Source: Candidatus Ideonella esbjergensis
GTDB lineage: Bacteria > Pseudomonadota > Gammaproteobacteria > Burkholderiales > Burkholderiaceae_C
Length of the DNA: 64,000 nucleotides
Assembly: GCA_016710065.1 (NCBI GenBank)
Contig: JADJLP010000001.1
Span: 868,001 to 932,000, forward strand
Direction of reading: 5' to 3'
Under the pieces are notes generated by a model, which was not told where the DNA came from, ran no database searches, and saw only the letters and a list, made by a program, of their open reading frames with translations. This document shows positions 7,836-16,175 of this stretch, in pieces. Within the stretch, counting starts at the first letter, position 1. Each line of letters opens with the position of its first letter. A program made the position numbers and the translations under genes.

Positions 7836-9971
7836 TCAGTGGCGCGAGTGGCGCACCAGCGCGCCGATGTCGAGGATCAGCGCCACGCGGCCGTCGCCCA
7901 TGATGGTGGCGCCCGACACGTCGTTGACCTTGCGGTAGTTGGCTTCGAGGTTCTTCACCACCACCTGTTGCTGGCCCAGCAGTTCGTCCACCAGCAGGGC
8001 CACGCGGCCACCGTCGGCTTCCACCACCACCATGATGTTCGAGCGCTTATCGGCGTCGAAGCGTGGCACCTGGAAGACCTGCTCCAGGTCGATGACCGGC
8101 ATGAATTCGTCGCGCACCTCCACCACGCGGCCTGAGCCGCCTATGGTCTTGATCATCTTGGCGTCGATCTGGAACGACTCGACCACGCTGGACAGCGGCA
8201 GGATGTAGCACTCTTCGCCCACCCCGATGCTCATGCCGTCCATGATGGCCAGGGTGAGCGGCAGCCGCACTTTGACGCTCATGCCGTAGCCTTCGGCCGA
8301 ATCGATCTCCACCGTGCCGCCCAGGCCGTAGATGTTCTTCTTCACCACGTCCATGCCCACGCCTCGGCCCGAGACATCGGTGACCACGTCGGCGGTGGAA
8401 AATCCGGGCGCGAAGATCAGGCCATACACCTCCTGGTCGGTCATGCTGTCGGGCGCGTCGATGCCGCGCTCGCGGGCCTTGGCCAGCAGCTTGGCGCGGT
8501 TCAGGCCCTTGCCGTCGTCGCGCACCTCGATGACGATGGAGCCGCCCTGGTGCGAGGCCACCAGCGTGACGGTGCCGTGCTCGGGCTTGCCCTTGGCCAG
8601 GCGCTCGGCCGGCAGCTCGATGCCGTGGTCGCAGCTGTTGCGCACCAGGTGGGTGAGCGGGTCGGTGATCTTTTCCACCAGGCCCTTGTCGAGCTCGGTG
8701 GCCTCGCCCTGGGTGAGCAACTCCACCTTCTTGCCCAGCTTGGCGGCCAGGTCGCGCAGCATGCGCGGGAAGCGGTTGAACACCATCGACATCGGAATCA
8801 TCCGTATCGACATCACGGCCTCTTGCAGGTCGCGGGTGTTGCGCTCCAGATCGGTCAGGCCCGAGATCAGTTGCTGGTTCAGCGCGGCGTCCTCGCTCTT
8901 GCTGTTCTGGGCCAGCATGGCCTGGGTGATGACGAGCTCGCCCACCAGGTTGATGAGCTGGTCGACCTTTTCCACCGACACGCGCAAGGTGCTCGAATCC
9001 AGCCCCTGCGCGGCGGCCTTGGGTTCGGCCTTGGGGGCTGCGGGTTTGGGCGCCACCGCCGGTGCGGCGGCGGCTGCGGCGGCGACCACCACTGGGGCCG
9101 GTGCTGCAGCGTCGCCGGGAGCGCCGGGGGCGTCGTCAAAGAAGCCGTAGCCCATGTCCTTGGCCGGGGGCGCTTCCTCGGCCGGGGCGCCGGGGGCGCC
9201 GGCATGGAAGCCGTAGCCCTGGCTCAATGGGGCCAGCACCATCTGTTCGCGCGCCACGTGGAAGGTGAACAGGTCCAGCAGGTCGTTGTCGCCCGAGGTG
9301 GTGATGATCTTGAAGCGGCGCATGCCGTCGGCCGGGCGTCCGGCGTCCAGCGGCTCTATGGTGCCCAGGCCGTCGATTTCCTTGAACAGCTCGGCCAGGC
9401 TGTCGGCCTGGTCGGTGTCCTCCAACGGGCCCACGGTGAGCTCCAGCGCGCGGGTGCCCGGCGCTGCGGCGGCGGCGGACGCCGGGGCCGCCGCGGCAGG
9501 CGCCGCAGTGGCAGCAGGGGCAGCGGCCACTGGCGCGGCGGCGCTGCCGTCGGCCAGGGCGCGGATGTGGGCCACCAGCTCGGACGTGTCGAGCGCGCTG
9601 CCGCCCGAGCCCTGGTGGCGGGCCAGCAGGCTCTTGAGCGCGTCGCCCGCGCTCAGCAGCACGTCCACCATCTGCGAGGTGGGTTGCAGCTCGTGGCGGC
9701 GCAGCTTGTCGAGCAGCGTTTCCATCTGGTGGGTCAGCTCGGCCACGTCGGAGAAGCCGAAGGTGGCGGCGCCACCCTTGACCGAGTGCGCGCAGCGGAA
9801 GATGGCGTTCAGTTCTTCGTCGTCGGCGGCGGTGACGTCGAGCTCCAGCAGCTTTTGCTCCATCAGCTCCAGGTTCTCGCCGGCTTCCTCGAAGAAGACC
9901 TGGTAGAACTGGGTCAGGTCAATGCCGTCGCTAGCCTGGCCGCCGTTGTCTTGGTGAGTGGTCTCGCCCAT
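7836..9971 (-). CDS. cheA: chemotaxis histidine kinase CheA
   Basis: A 711-residue CheA. Domains in order: HPt with phospho-acceptor His62 in CAHSVKGGAATFG; a long Ala/Pro-rich linker (about residues 135-175 and 265-315) around a P2-like segment (ELTVGPLEDTDQADSLAELF); the dimerisation helices (SSTLRVSVEKVDQLINLVGE); an ATPase domain with N box LVRNSCDHGIELP, G1 VRDDGKGLNRAKL and G2 VSGRGVGMDVV; and a C-terminal CheW-like domain (SIGVGEECYILPL onward). It autophosphorylates and passes phosphate to CheY and CheB. The ATG at 9971 is used, since the frame upstream lacks family residues. It lies between cheY and the Cache gene on one strand. Confidence 0.96.
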   Translation of the reverse strand: MGETTHQDNGGQASDGIDLTQFYQVFFEEAGENLELMEQKLLELDVTAADDEELNAIFRCAHSVKGGAATFGFSDVAELTHQMETLLDKLRRHELQPTSQMVDVLLSAGDALKSLLARHQGSGGSALDTSELVAHIRALADGSAAAPVAAAPAATAAPAAAAPASAAAAAPGTRALELTVGPLEDTDQADSLAELFKEIDGLGTIEPLDAGRPADGMRRFKIITTSGDNDLLDLFTFHVAREQMVLAPLSQGYGFHAGAPGAPAEEAPPAKDMGYGFFDDAPGAPGDAAAPAPVVVAAAAAAAPAVAPKPAAPKAEPKAAAQGLDSSTLRVSVEKVDQLINLVGELVITQAMLAQNSKSEDAALNQQLISGLTDLERNTRDLQEAVMSIRMIPMSMVFNRFPRMLRDLAAKLGKKVELLTQGEATELDKGLVEKITDPLTHLVRNSCDHGIELPAERLAKGKPEHGTVTLVASHQGGSIVIEVRDDGKGLNRAKLLAKARERGIDAPDSMTDQEVYGLIFAPGFSTADVVTDVSGRGVGMDVVKKNIYGLGGTVEIDSAEGYGMSVKVRLPLTLAIMDGMSIGVGEECYILPLSSVVESFQIDAKMIKTIGGSGRVVEVRDEFMPVIDLEQVFQVPRFDADKRSNIMVVVEADGGRVALLVDELLGQQQVVVKNLEANYRKVNDVSGATIMGDGRVALILDIGALVRHSRH

Positions 9972-10027
9972 GGTGGTCGTACTCCTGGTGTCTCTCGTGT
10001 GTCGTCCCAATGCCCTGGCTGGGCAGG

Positions 10028-10390
10028 TCAGCGGATGACCTTGCCTATCACTTCGATCAGCTTGGCCGGGTCGAAGGGCTTCACCAGCCAGCCGGTGGCG
10101 CCTGCGGCGCGGCCGGCCTGCTTCATCTGGTCGCTGGACTCGGTGGTCAGGATCAGGATGGGCGTGGTCTTGAACTTGGGGTTCTCGCGCAACTTCTTGG
10201 TCAAACCTATGCCGTCCATGCGGGGCATGTTCTGGTCGGTGAGCACCAGGTTGAAGTCGCGCTGGTTGGCTTTTTCCCAGGCGTCCTGACCGTCCACGGC
10301 CTCCACCACGTTGAAGCCGGCGTTCTTCAGCGTGAAGGACACCATCTGGCGCATCGAGGGTGAATCGTCAACAGCAAGAATGGAATGCAT
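10028..10390 (-). CDS. cheY: CheY-type single-domain response regulator
   Basis: A 120-residue receiver domain with Asp8 and Asp9, phospho-acceptor Asp52 (VLTDQNMPRMDG), Thr82 and Lys104 (VKPF) in the expected places. The start at MHSILAVDDS is preceded by a GGAG ribosome-binding site. It lies 56 bp before cheA and 43 bp after the CheZ-like gene. A second, distinct CheY is encoded at 17207-17605 with the motor genes. By position this copy is the partner of the CheA encoded next to it, either as the motor signal or as a phosphate sink. Confidence 0.94.
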   Translation of the reverse strand: MHSILAVDDSPSMRQMVSFTLKNAGFNVVEAVDGQDAWEKANQRDFNLVLTDQNMPRMDGIGLTKKLRENPKFKTTPILILTTESSDQMKQAGRAAGATGWLVKPFDPAKLIEVIGKVIR

Positions 10391-10433
10391 CGCAAATCTC
10401 CGGGGGCTTTGGGGGCGGTTTTGGTTGACTGAC

Positions 10434-10892
10434 TCAGAACAGTTCGATGGAGCCTGCGTCCATCTCATCCTGGGTGACGGGGTTGGGGCGTATCGGGCAG
10501 TCTTCAATGACGGCCGGGCCGTCCTCGTCGTCGGCCATCGCGTCGCTGGCAATGCGGTCGGCACAGCTGCGCAAACGGTGGTGGGTGTGGGCGATCAGCT
10601 GTGTGGCCATGTCGTGGAACTGCAGCGCGGTGAGCGCACAGGCCATGTCCTGCATGGCCGTGTAGAGCGCCCCGTCCTCGGCATTGGCCTGGGCCTCCAC
10701 CCGCAAGACCTGGTTGATCTTGTCGGTGGCGTTGTAGAAGTGGCCCGACAGGGTCTCGCTGGCGTGGTCCAGCAGCCGCTGCAAGCGCTCCAGGTCATTG
10801 CTGGCCATCATCAGGTGGTCCTGCAAATCGGCGGCCATCATCAGCGGCATGCCGCCGCTGGGGTCTGGCTGGTTGTCTTGCGTGGTCTGCAT
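10434..10892 (-). CDS. CheZ-like helical protein, putative CheY phosphatase
   Basis: A 152-residue, mostly helical protein. It carries QFHDMATQLIAH at residues 91-102, with Asp94 and Gln98 spaced as Asp143 and Gln147 are in the DLTGQ active site of E. coli CheZ. The C-terminus (DEMDAGSIELF) is a short acidic-hydrophobic tail after a Pro-rich linker, comparable in layout to the CheY-binding tail of CheZ. It is the first gene of the leftward operon, directly before a cheY. I infer a CheY-P phosphatase. It is clearly different from the two standard CheZ proteins at 15.5-17.2 kb. The ATG giving MQTTQDNQPD is chosen; a longer frame begins 23 codons earlier. Confidence 0.6.
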   Translation of the reverse strand: MQTTQDNQPDPSGGMPLMMAADLQDHLMMASNDLERLQRLLDHASETLSGHFYNATDKINQVLRVEAQANAEDGALYTAMQDMACALTALQFHDMATQLIAHTHHRLRSCADRIASDAMADDEDGPAVIEDCPIRPNPVTQDEMDAGSIELF

Positions 10893-11074
10893 CGAGGCTC
10901 CACTTGCGCGTGGCGGGTTGCCCAACAGGCGCATTTCTGGCCTTTGGGGGGACGTTGTCACGGATTCTTCGGCAACCAGACCCTGTTCATTGAGCCGATC
11001 ACGGCCTTAAACCCGTCCCAATTCGCGGTACCGGGCGAGGGCTGCCGTCTCCGGGGCTGGGCCATACTCCGTGC

Positions 11075-12220
11075 ATGAGTGCTGTGCCATCACGCAGGCC
11101 CCTGCGGGTGCTGCATCTGGAAGATTCCGACTTGGATCACGAGCTGGCCATGGCCCAGTTGCGGCGCAGCGGCCTGGACATCACGGTGGAGCGGGTGGAG
11201 GCTGAGCGCGATTTTCGTGAAGCCCTCACGCGCCACTGGGACATCGTGCTTTCCGACTACAACGTGCCCGGCTTCTCGGGCCTGCGGGCGCTGGAGATCG
11301 TGCGCGAATCGGGCACCCACCTGCCCTTCATCCTGGTCTCGGGCGAGATTGGCGAGGACGTGGCCGTTTCCGCCATGCGCAATGGCGCCAGCGACTACCT
11401 GCTCAAGAACAACCTTTCGCGCCTGGCGCCTGCGGTGGAACACGCCATCGACGCGCATGTCACCCTGCAGGCCAGGCTCTCAGCCGACCGCGAGCTGGCA
11501 GCCTCGCGCCAGCGCCTCTCAGAGCTGGCCCAGCACCTGCAAACCAGCGTGGAAATGGAGCGCGCCGCCATTGCCCGCGAAATTCATGACGACGTGGGCG
11601 GGTCCTTGAGCGCACTCAAGTTCGACCTGGCCTGGATGGCCAAGCACGCGCCCACGCCTGAGCTGAAGGCCCGGCTGGACAGCGCCATGGAAACCGTGAC
11701 CCATGCGCTCGAAGCCAGCCAGCGCATCATGCACAACCTGCGCCCGGCCATTCTGGAGCAGGGCCTGGTGGCTGCGCTGCAATGGATGACCAGCCGCTTC
11801 GAGCGCCGCACCGGCATCGCCTGCAGCTTTCGCACCAGCCACGACAACCCGCACCTGCCTGCCGGCGTGCCCCTGGTGGCCTACCGAACCGCCCAAGAGG
11901 CCATGACCAACGTCAGCAAGCACGCCCAGGCCACACGGGTGAGCATCGACCTCTCGCTGGCCCAGGGTGTGCTGTCTCTGGAAATCAGCGACAACGGCAA
12001 GGGCCTGTCGGCCGAAGACCTGGCCAAGGCCCGCAGCTTTGGCATCCGCGGCCTTCACGAGCGCGCCAGCACCGTGGGCGGCTGGGTGGATCTGTCCAGT
12101 GGGCTGCGCGGCACAACCCTGATACTCTCCATTCCACTGGAGGACGGAGCCGGCCTGATGAACCACCACGAAGACGCAGACGCTTCGATTCACGACCCCT
12201 CGGGCTGGGGCGAACTATGA
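11075..12220 (+). CDS. receiver-histidine kinase hybrid (REC-HisKA_3-HATPase), NarX-like output half
   Basis: A 381-residue soluble protein. Residues 10-130 form a receiver domain (LHLEDSDLDHE, Asp61 in VLSDYNVPGFSGL, GASDYLLKNN). A coiled-coil linker follows (about 135-160), then a HisKA_3 dimerisation domain with His171 in AREIHDDVGGSLSALKFD, and an ATPase domain with QEAMTNVSKHA, ISDNGKGL and GIRGLHERA. It has no membrane segment, so its input must come through phosphorylation of its own receiver domain or a cytoplasmic partner. The gene overlaps the following NarL-type regulator gene by 4 bp (ATGA), which makes the pair translationally coupled. It is divergent from the chemotaxis operon, which is one possible source of phosphate. 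Confidence 0.93.
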   Translation: MSAVPSRRPLRVLHLEDSDLDHELAMAQLRRSGLDITVERVEAERDFREALTRHWDIVLSDYNVPGFSGLRALEIVRESGTHLPFILVSGEIGEDVAVSAMRNGASDYLLKNNLSRLAPAVEHAIDAHVTLQARLSADRELAASRQRLSELAQHLQTSVEMERAAIAREIHDDVGGSLSALKFDLAWMAKHAPTPELKARLDSAMETVTHALEASQRIMHNLRPAILEQGLVAALQWMTSRFERRTGIACSFRTSHDNPHLPAGVPLVAYRTAQEAMTNVSKHAQATRVSIDLSLAQGVLSLEISDNGKGLSAEDLAKARSFGIRGLHERASTVGGWVDLSSGLRGTTLILSIPLEDGAGLMNHHEDADASIHDPSGWGEL

Positions 12221-12852
12221 CCCGAGTCATCATCTGCGACGATCACGCGCTGATCCGCCGCGGCATCCGCGACACCTTGTCCGACGCGCCCGACCTTGAC
12301 GTTGTCGGCGAGGCCGGCGACTACGGCGAGTTGCGCACCCTGCTGCGCAAGGACAGCTGCGACGTGCTGGTGCTCGACATCAACATGCCCGGGCGCAGCG
12401 GCCTGGATGTGCTGCATGTGCTCAAGGACGAAGGCTCCACTGTGAAGGTGCTGGTGGTGAGCATGTACCCCGAAGACCAGTACGCCATCCGCGCCCTCAA
12501 GGCAGGTGCCTATGGCTATGTGAACAAGGGCGGCGACCCGGCCGTGCTGGTGCAGGCCGTGCGCACCGTGGCCCAGGGCCGCAAGTACGTCACCCCCGAG
12601 ATCGCCCAGATGCTGGTGGAAAGCCTCACCGCCCCTGAAGTGGCCAACGCGCATGAAAGGCTCAGCGACCGCGAACTGCAGACCCTGGTGATGATCGCCA
12701 GCGGCAAGCGCCTGGCCGACATCGCCAACGAGCTCACCCTCAGCCCCAAGACCGTGAGCGTTTACCGTGCCCGGGTGCTGGAAAAGCTCGGCCTCTCGAA
12801 CAACTCCGAGATGACGGTCTACGCGATCCGCAACGGCCTGGTGGGCGAGTAA
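12217..12852 (+). CDS. NarL/FixJ-family response regulator
   Basis: A 211-residue two-domain regulator. The receiver domain has Asp8, Asp9, Asp54 (LVLDINMPGRSGLDV), a Ser in VVSMYPEDQYA and Lys in GYVNKGG. The LuxR-type helix-turn-helix (about residues 145-205) includes LSDRELQTLVMIASGKRLAD and SPKTVSVYRARVLEKLGL. The start codon overlaps the kinase stop codon, so the upstream kinase is its likely phospho-donor. Target genes cannot be read from the sequence. Confidence 0.94.
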   Translation: MTRVIICDDHALIRRGIRDTLSDAPDLDVVGEAGDYGELRTLLRKDSCDVLVLDINMPGRSGLDVLHVLKDEGSTVKVLVVSMYPEDQYAIRALKAGAYGYVNKGGDPAVLVQAVRTVAQGRKYVTPEIAQMLVESLTAPEVANAHERLSDRELQTLVMIASGKRLADIANELTLSPKTVSVYRARVLEKLGLSNNSEMTVYAIRNGLVGE

Positions 12853-12862
12853 AGGGGTTCTC

Positions 12863-12888
12863 GTCATTCCCGCGAAGGCGGGAATCCA
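12863..12888. repeat. ATTCCC-N8-GGGAAT type palindromic repeat
   Basis: A single copy with core ATTCCCGCGAAGGCGGGAAT (12866-12885), 10 bp after the response regulator stop codon and in the convergent gap before the methyltransferase gene. Confidence 0.85.
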
Positions 12889-12907
12889 TGGCTTCGCGCC
12901 CGACAGC

Positions 12908-13645
12908 TCAGCGCGACTCGAACGGTGCCCGGTAGAGCCACACCGGCTTGCCCAACACAGTCTCCAGCCTGACCACAGGCTTGAAATCCACCGCCTCGAA
13001 CTCCAGGCTCACCAGCCAGGCCCCAGGCCTCAGTTCATCGCCCGCCTTGGCCATGGCGCGCGGCATGCTCTCGGGCCGCTGAAACAAATACACCAGGTCG
13101 AAACCCGACCAATCCACCGCCCAGATGTCCGCCCGCCGCACCCGCGCAAAGCGGCAGCGCAGCGCGCACAGCAGCGCGAGCGGCCAGCTCCACTCCAGCC
13201 CATGCAACTCGGCCTGCGGGTAGGCCGCGTGCAACTCACGCAAGCCCGCGCCCAGGCCACAGCCTGCATCCACCACCCGGGCCCCTGGTGCCAGCGGCGC
13301 TACCTGCGCCAAACCCTGCAGGGCCTGCTGCGGCGTGGGGAACAGTGGTGCATCGCGCCAAGTGCAGGCCGGGTACAGCGCCAGCAGCAGCGCCAGTGGC
13401 AGCAGCCAGGCCCAGCCCGGCACCGTGGCCGCCACCAAGCCCGAGGCCAGCAGCGACACCGGAAAGCCCAAGCCCATGAAGGCCCGCCGCCAGCGCGTGC
13501 CACCCCGGCTGGCCGCCAGCGCCGACACCGCCATGGCCACACCAAACGCCAGCAACCCACCAGCCTGCGCACCGTGCAAGCCCAGAAACACCCCCCAGGC
13601 CAGCAACCAGGTGAGCAGGGCAGGCAGGGGCCAGACCAGTTTCAT
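12908..13645 (-). CDS. membrane-anchored class I SAM-dependent methyltransferase
   Basis: A 245-residue protein in two parts. Residues 1-95 are strongly hydrophobic, with about four predicted membrane helices (LLTWLLAWGVFLGL; LAFGVAMAVSALAA; FPVSLLASGLVAATV; WAWLLPLALLLALYP). Residues 100-245 are a Rossmann methyltransferase with motif I VVDAGCGLGAGLRELHAAYP, then a ELHGLEWSW acidic strand and ADIWAVDWSGFDLVYLF. The closest type is the methyltransferase fold of small proteins annotated only as class I methyltransferases in Burkholderiales. Substrate unknown; the anchor suggests a lipid, a quinone precursor or a membrane protein. Confidence 0.8.
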   Translation of the reverse strand: MKLVWPLPALLTWLLAWGVFLGLHGAQAGGLLAFGVAMAVSALAASRGGTRWRRAFMGLGFPVSLLASGLVAATVPGWAWLLPLALLLALYPACTWRDAPLFPTPQQALQGLAQVAPLAPGARVVDAGCGLGAGLRELHAAYPQAELHGLEWSWPLALLCALRCRFARVRRADIWAVDWSGFDLVYLFQRPESMPRAMAKAGDELRPGAWLVSLEFEAVDFKPVVRLETVLGKPVWLYRAPFESR

Positions 13646-13857
13646 CCCTGGGGATTGTGGTGGACTGGGTGACTGCCACCGAGCGAATCAGCGGGTGGGA
13701 AGGGGCGCAAAACTGCGGTTCGGGGCGCTGACGAAGGAACGCGCCGGCGAGGGTGCGGGTTTTGGTCAGCGCCACAGGCTGGGCGCCGCCCGCCGACGGC
13801 CAAAGCTGGCAAGATGCACTGGGCCTCACAACTCCCGCATCGCTGGACCACGCGCCT

Positions 13858-14211
13858 ATGACGCTCAAGTTTTCTTCCATGGCTCTTGCCACCCTTGCCC
13901 TCGTGGGCTGCGGCGGCTCGGATGACACTGCGTCAGTGCTCTACAAGCCAACGGGCACTCTCCAGTGCACCGCGACGCAGACGACTCAGGCCCGACTGGA
14001 CACGGAGGTCGTCTCTCTGCAAGGAGCGGGAGCATTCGTCATTGCGAGCAACTGCGCCAACGATGGCGAGGCCCATGTCACGCTGTGCGGCGCGGAGAAC
14101 GGGGACTTGTTCTCGGTCACTGTTCCCCCCTCCTCTGAGTCGCTGGCACGGCAGTTGGGCTACCAATCGGCAAGCCAGTACTCAAGCACGCGGCCCATTG
14201 CCTGCCAGTAG
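13858..14211 (+). CDS. small predicted lipoprotein, function unknown
   Basis: Encodes 117 residues with a lipoprotein signal: MTLKFSSMALATLALVGCGG, where LVGC is the lipobox and Cys18 the likely lipidation site. The mature part is Thr/Ser-rich with four further cysteines (LQCTAT, SNCAND, TLCGAE and the penultimate ACQ), which could form two disulfides in the periplasm. I do not recognise a family. The frame continues upstream for 35 codons, but without a signal sequence and with no ribosome-binding site, so the ATG at 13858 is preferred. The 212 bp before it (13646-13857) show no other gene or clear signal. Confidence 0.65.
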   Translation: MTLKFSSMALATLALVGCGGSDDTASVLYKPTGTLQCTATQTTQARLDTEVVSLQGAGAFVIASNCANDGEAHVTLCGAENGDLFSVTVPPSSESLARQLGYQSASQYSSTRPIACQ

Positions 14212-14336
14212 CTCTGCGTCGTGCCCAACCCCCGAGGGAGGCCCCTCGATCTGCAAAATGCAGCAAGCTGCACCTTGCCGTTCATCTCGAACGTTGGCAG
14301 CGCCGAAAATTCCCACTTTTTCCACCAGGCAGGAAT

Positions 14337-14627
14337 ATGAAGTTTCGTCTACCCACAACCCTCGCCGCAATCGGCTTGACCTTCCCGTTGGCAAGCTGCG
14401 GCTTGCTTTATGACGTCGGGCAACAAGACGCCTCAAGGTCCTGCGAACGCGAAGTGACCCATACGGAGCGCGAGGCTTGTCGCCAGAAGTACGCCAAGAC
14501 ATACGAGCAATACGAGGCTGATCGACAGGCCACTCGGGGTGCAGGCACCGGACCCAAAGACGGACCGAAGGAAAAATCGCTCTGTTTCCGGCGAGCTTCC
14601 ACCGGCGAGCTTGTGTGCCCGAATTGA
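14337..14627 (+). CDS. small predicted lipoprotein, Cys-containing, function unknown
   Basis: Encodes 96 residues. It starts MKFRLPTTLAAIGLTFPLASCGLLYD, with lipobox LASC placing the lipidated Cys at residue 21. The mature part is charged and hydrophilic (SCEREVTHTEREACRQKYAK), with cysteine pairs at SCERE and EACRQ and a late LCFRR and LVCPN. An AGGA ribosome-binding site lies 5 bp before the ATG. The spacing of the Cys residues suggests two disulfides. It stands in tandem with another small lipoprotein gene and may belong to the same unit. No family is recognised. Confidence 0.65.
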   Translation: MKFRLPTTLAAIGLTFPLASCGLLYDVGQQDASRSCEREVTHTEREACRQKYAKTYEQYEADRQATRGAGTGPKDGPKEKSLCFRRASTGELVCPN

Positions 14628-14697
14628 AAAATCTGAATGTCGGGCTCTTCTTATGAAGGGCTGTCCGAAGCTGAGGCGAACAAGAAGCGCCGAGGGC

Positions 14698-14997
14698 TCA
14701 CGCGTGGGGGACGGCTGGTGGCCCGCAGATTGTCAGTGCGGTCACTTTCGGCGCTGCTTCCAGCATGGGTGATTCTTGCGCCATGCCTATGGTGTAAAAG
14801 CCACTGGACGGCCGCCATCCTGTGGCGTCCAGGTACCAAAGCAGCAGCACCACAAGCAGCAGAGGCAACGCCAGCGCCAGAAACATCCCGACGGTCAGGA
14901 GAACCTGAACCATGTCCTGCTTCCAGAACCGAACAAAGGTGGCCACGACGGCCTGCACAATCTCTGTGAGTGCCTGGCTCCAACTGCTTTCTTGCAT
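14698..14997 (-). CDS. small single-pass membrane protein, function unknown
   Basis: Encodes 99 residues: an amphipathic helical start (MQESSWSQALTEIVQAVVAT), then a strongly hydrophobic stretch (QVLLTVGMFLALALPLLLVV LLLWYL), then a short polar tail. A GGAGG ribosome-binding site lies 5 bp before the ATG, which is the best support for this start and for the gene being real; the frame upstream of it is low quality. It is convergent with the small lipoprotein gene. No family recognised. Confidence 0.5.
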   Translation of the reverse strand: MQESSWSQALTEIVQAVVATFVRFWKQDMVQVLLTVGMFLALALPLLLVVLLLWYLDATGWRPSSGFYTIGMAQESPMLEAAPKVTALTICGPPAVPHA

Positions 14998-15115
14998 GGT
15001 GCCTCCGGGATGTACGCCTATCCTGTATCGGCACAGCCGTTGCCAACTTGAGCCCGGCGCCTGACGGGTTTGCCAACAGGCGCCCCACTTCACCCCTGAT
15101 CGAGAGGTGCTGCCC

Positions 15116-15532
15116 ATGTCCGAGAACAAGACAAAAGCCAATGACAACAGCGTGGCGGCCCACATCGCCGCCATCACCGACGAAGCCCGGCGCGCCGACT
15201 GCGAAGCCCTGGTCACGCTGATGTCTCGCGCGACGGGGCACGGGCCCGTGATGTGGGGCGGCAGCATCGTCGGGTTTGGCAGCTACCACTACCGGTACGA
15301 GAGCGGCCGCGAGGGGGATTCGTGCCTCACCGGCTTTGCTTCACGCAAGGCCGATATCAGCGTCTACCTGGTGGCTGGCTTTGCAGGCCAGGATGAACTG
15401 CTGGCCAGGCTGGGCCGGCACAAGATGGCCAAGGCCTGCTTGTCGCTGCGGCGGTTGAGCGACGTTGACCTTCAGGTGCTGGAACAACTGGTGGCCGGCT
15501 CAGTGGCCGAGGTGCGCCGCCGCCATGGTTGA
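15116..15532 (+). CDS. DUF1801 (YdhG-like) domain protein
   Basis: Encodes 138 residues. The YdhG/DUF1801 fold is shown by ADCEALVTLMSRATGHGPVMWG, then IVGFGSYHYRYESGREGDS, then a late LARLGRHKMAKACLSLRRLSDVD. Members are small frataxin-like-fold proteins of unsettled function; some are annotated as iron chaperone-like. The start is set at the ATG preceded by GAGAGGTGCTGCCC, giving MSENKTKAND. It is convergent with cheZ, 18 bp away. Confidence 0.85.
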   Translation: MSENKTKANDNSVAAHIAAITDEARRADCEALVTLMSRATGHGPVMWGGSIVGFGSYHYRYESGREGDSCLTGFASRKADISVYLVAGFAGQDELLARLGRHKMAKACLSLRRLSDVDLQVLEQLVAGSVAEVRRRHG

Positions 15533-15550
15533 GCACGGGCTGATACCCCG

Positions 15551-16129
15551 TCAGAACCCCAGCGACGCCAGCAGGTCGTCCACGTCGTCTTGCTGCATGG
15601 CGCGGTCGGGCACCTGCACGCCGGCCAGGTCGGCCTTGGCGGCTTCTGCGGTGGCGTCGGGAAGGTGGCTGTCGTTCACCACGTGGCGCAGTTCTTCTTC
15701 CACCTTCCACAGGATGTCCATGACCTTGCCGATCACCTGGCCCGAGAGGTCTTGAAAGCCCTGCGCCATCATCACGTCGGTCATCAGCTTGTTCTGCGCG
15801 TCGGCAAAGGCGGCGGCCGAGCCGGCGTAGTCGGCGCACATCTTCATCATCACGCGGGCCCGGGCCACGTCGAACTCGGGCGATTCGGCCAGGCGCGTCA
15901 TGGCGCTGGCAATTTCCTGCCCGCGCTGGCTCACCCGCTCGCAGGCGGGCTTGCCCCGGTCCACCAGGCCCAGCACCGTGCTGGCGGCCTGCTCGGTCAT
16001 CTTGCCCACGTACTCCAGGCGCTCGCAGGCGTCGGGCACTTCACTCAGCACATGGCGCAGTTCGGGCTTGACCCAGTTGTCAGCCGCAGACTGGGCAGCG
16101 GGAGGGGCTTGCGGATCGGAGCGCGGCAT
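15551..16129 (-). CDS. cheZ: protein phosphatase CheZ, second tandem copy
   Basis: A 192-residue CheZ. The helical hairpin carries the active-site motif FQDLSGQVIGKVMDIL, with Asp127 and Gln131 in the catalytic places. The C-terminal end DVDDLLASLGF matches the CheY-binding tail of E. coli CheZ. The N-terminal 20 residues are Pro/Ala-rich. It speeds dephosphorylation of CheY-P. It is the last gene of the leftward motA-motB-cheY-cheZ group and is separated from the first cheZ copy by one small unknown gene. The two copies share the tail and the active site but differ widely elsewhere, so the duplication is old. Confidence 0.92.
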   Translation of the reverse strand: MPRSDPQAPPAAQSAADNWVKPELRHVLSEVPDACERLEYVGKMTEQAASTVLGLVDRGKPACERVSQRGQEIASAMTRLAESPEFDVARARVMMKMCADYAGSAAAFADAQNKLMTDVMMAQGFQDLSGQVIGKVMDILWKVEEELRHVVNDSHLPDATAEAAKADLAGVQVPDRAMQQDDVDDLLASLGF

Positions 16130-16175
16130 GGCTTTCTCGTTCTTGTGGACGGGCCGGCGGGCGCGCAGCGCGGGC

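Noticed and set aside
8047..8056. Perfect GCCGATAA on the minus strand inside cheA
   Set aside because: No -35-like TAAA/TCAA at the right distance, and it lies in coding sequence (DADKRS) with no gene start just downstream.
10980..11010. GCCGATCA in the gap between the CheZ-like gene and the kinase gene as a sigma-28 site
   Set aside because: The -10 is imperfect and no -35 partner is at 15-16 nt.
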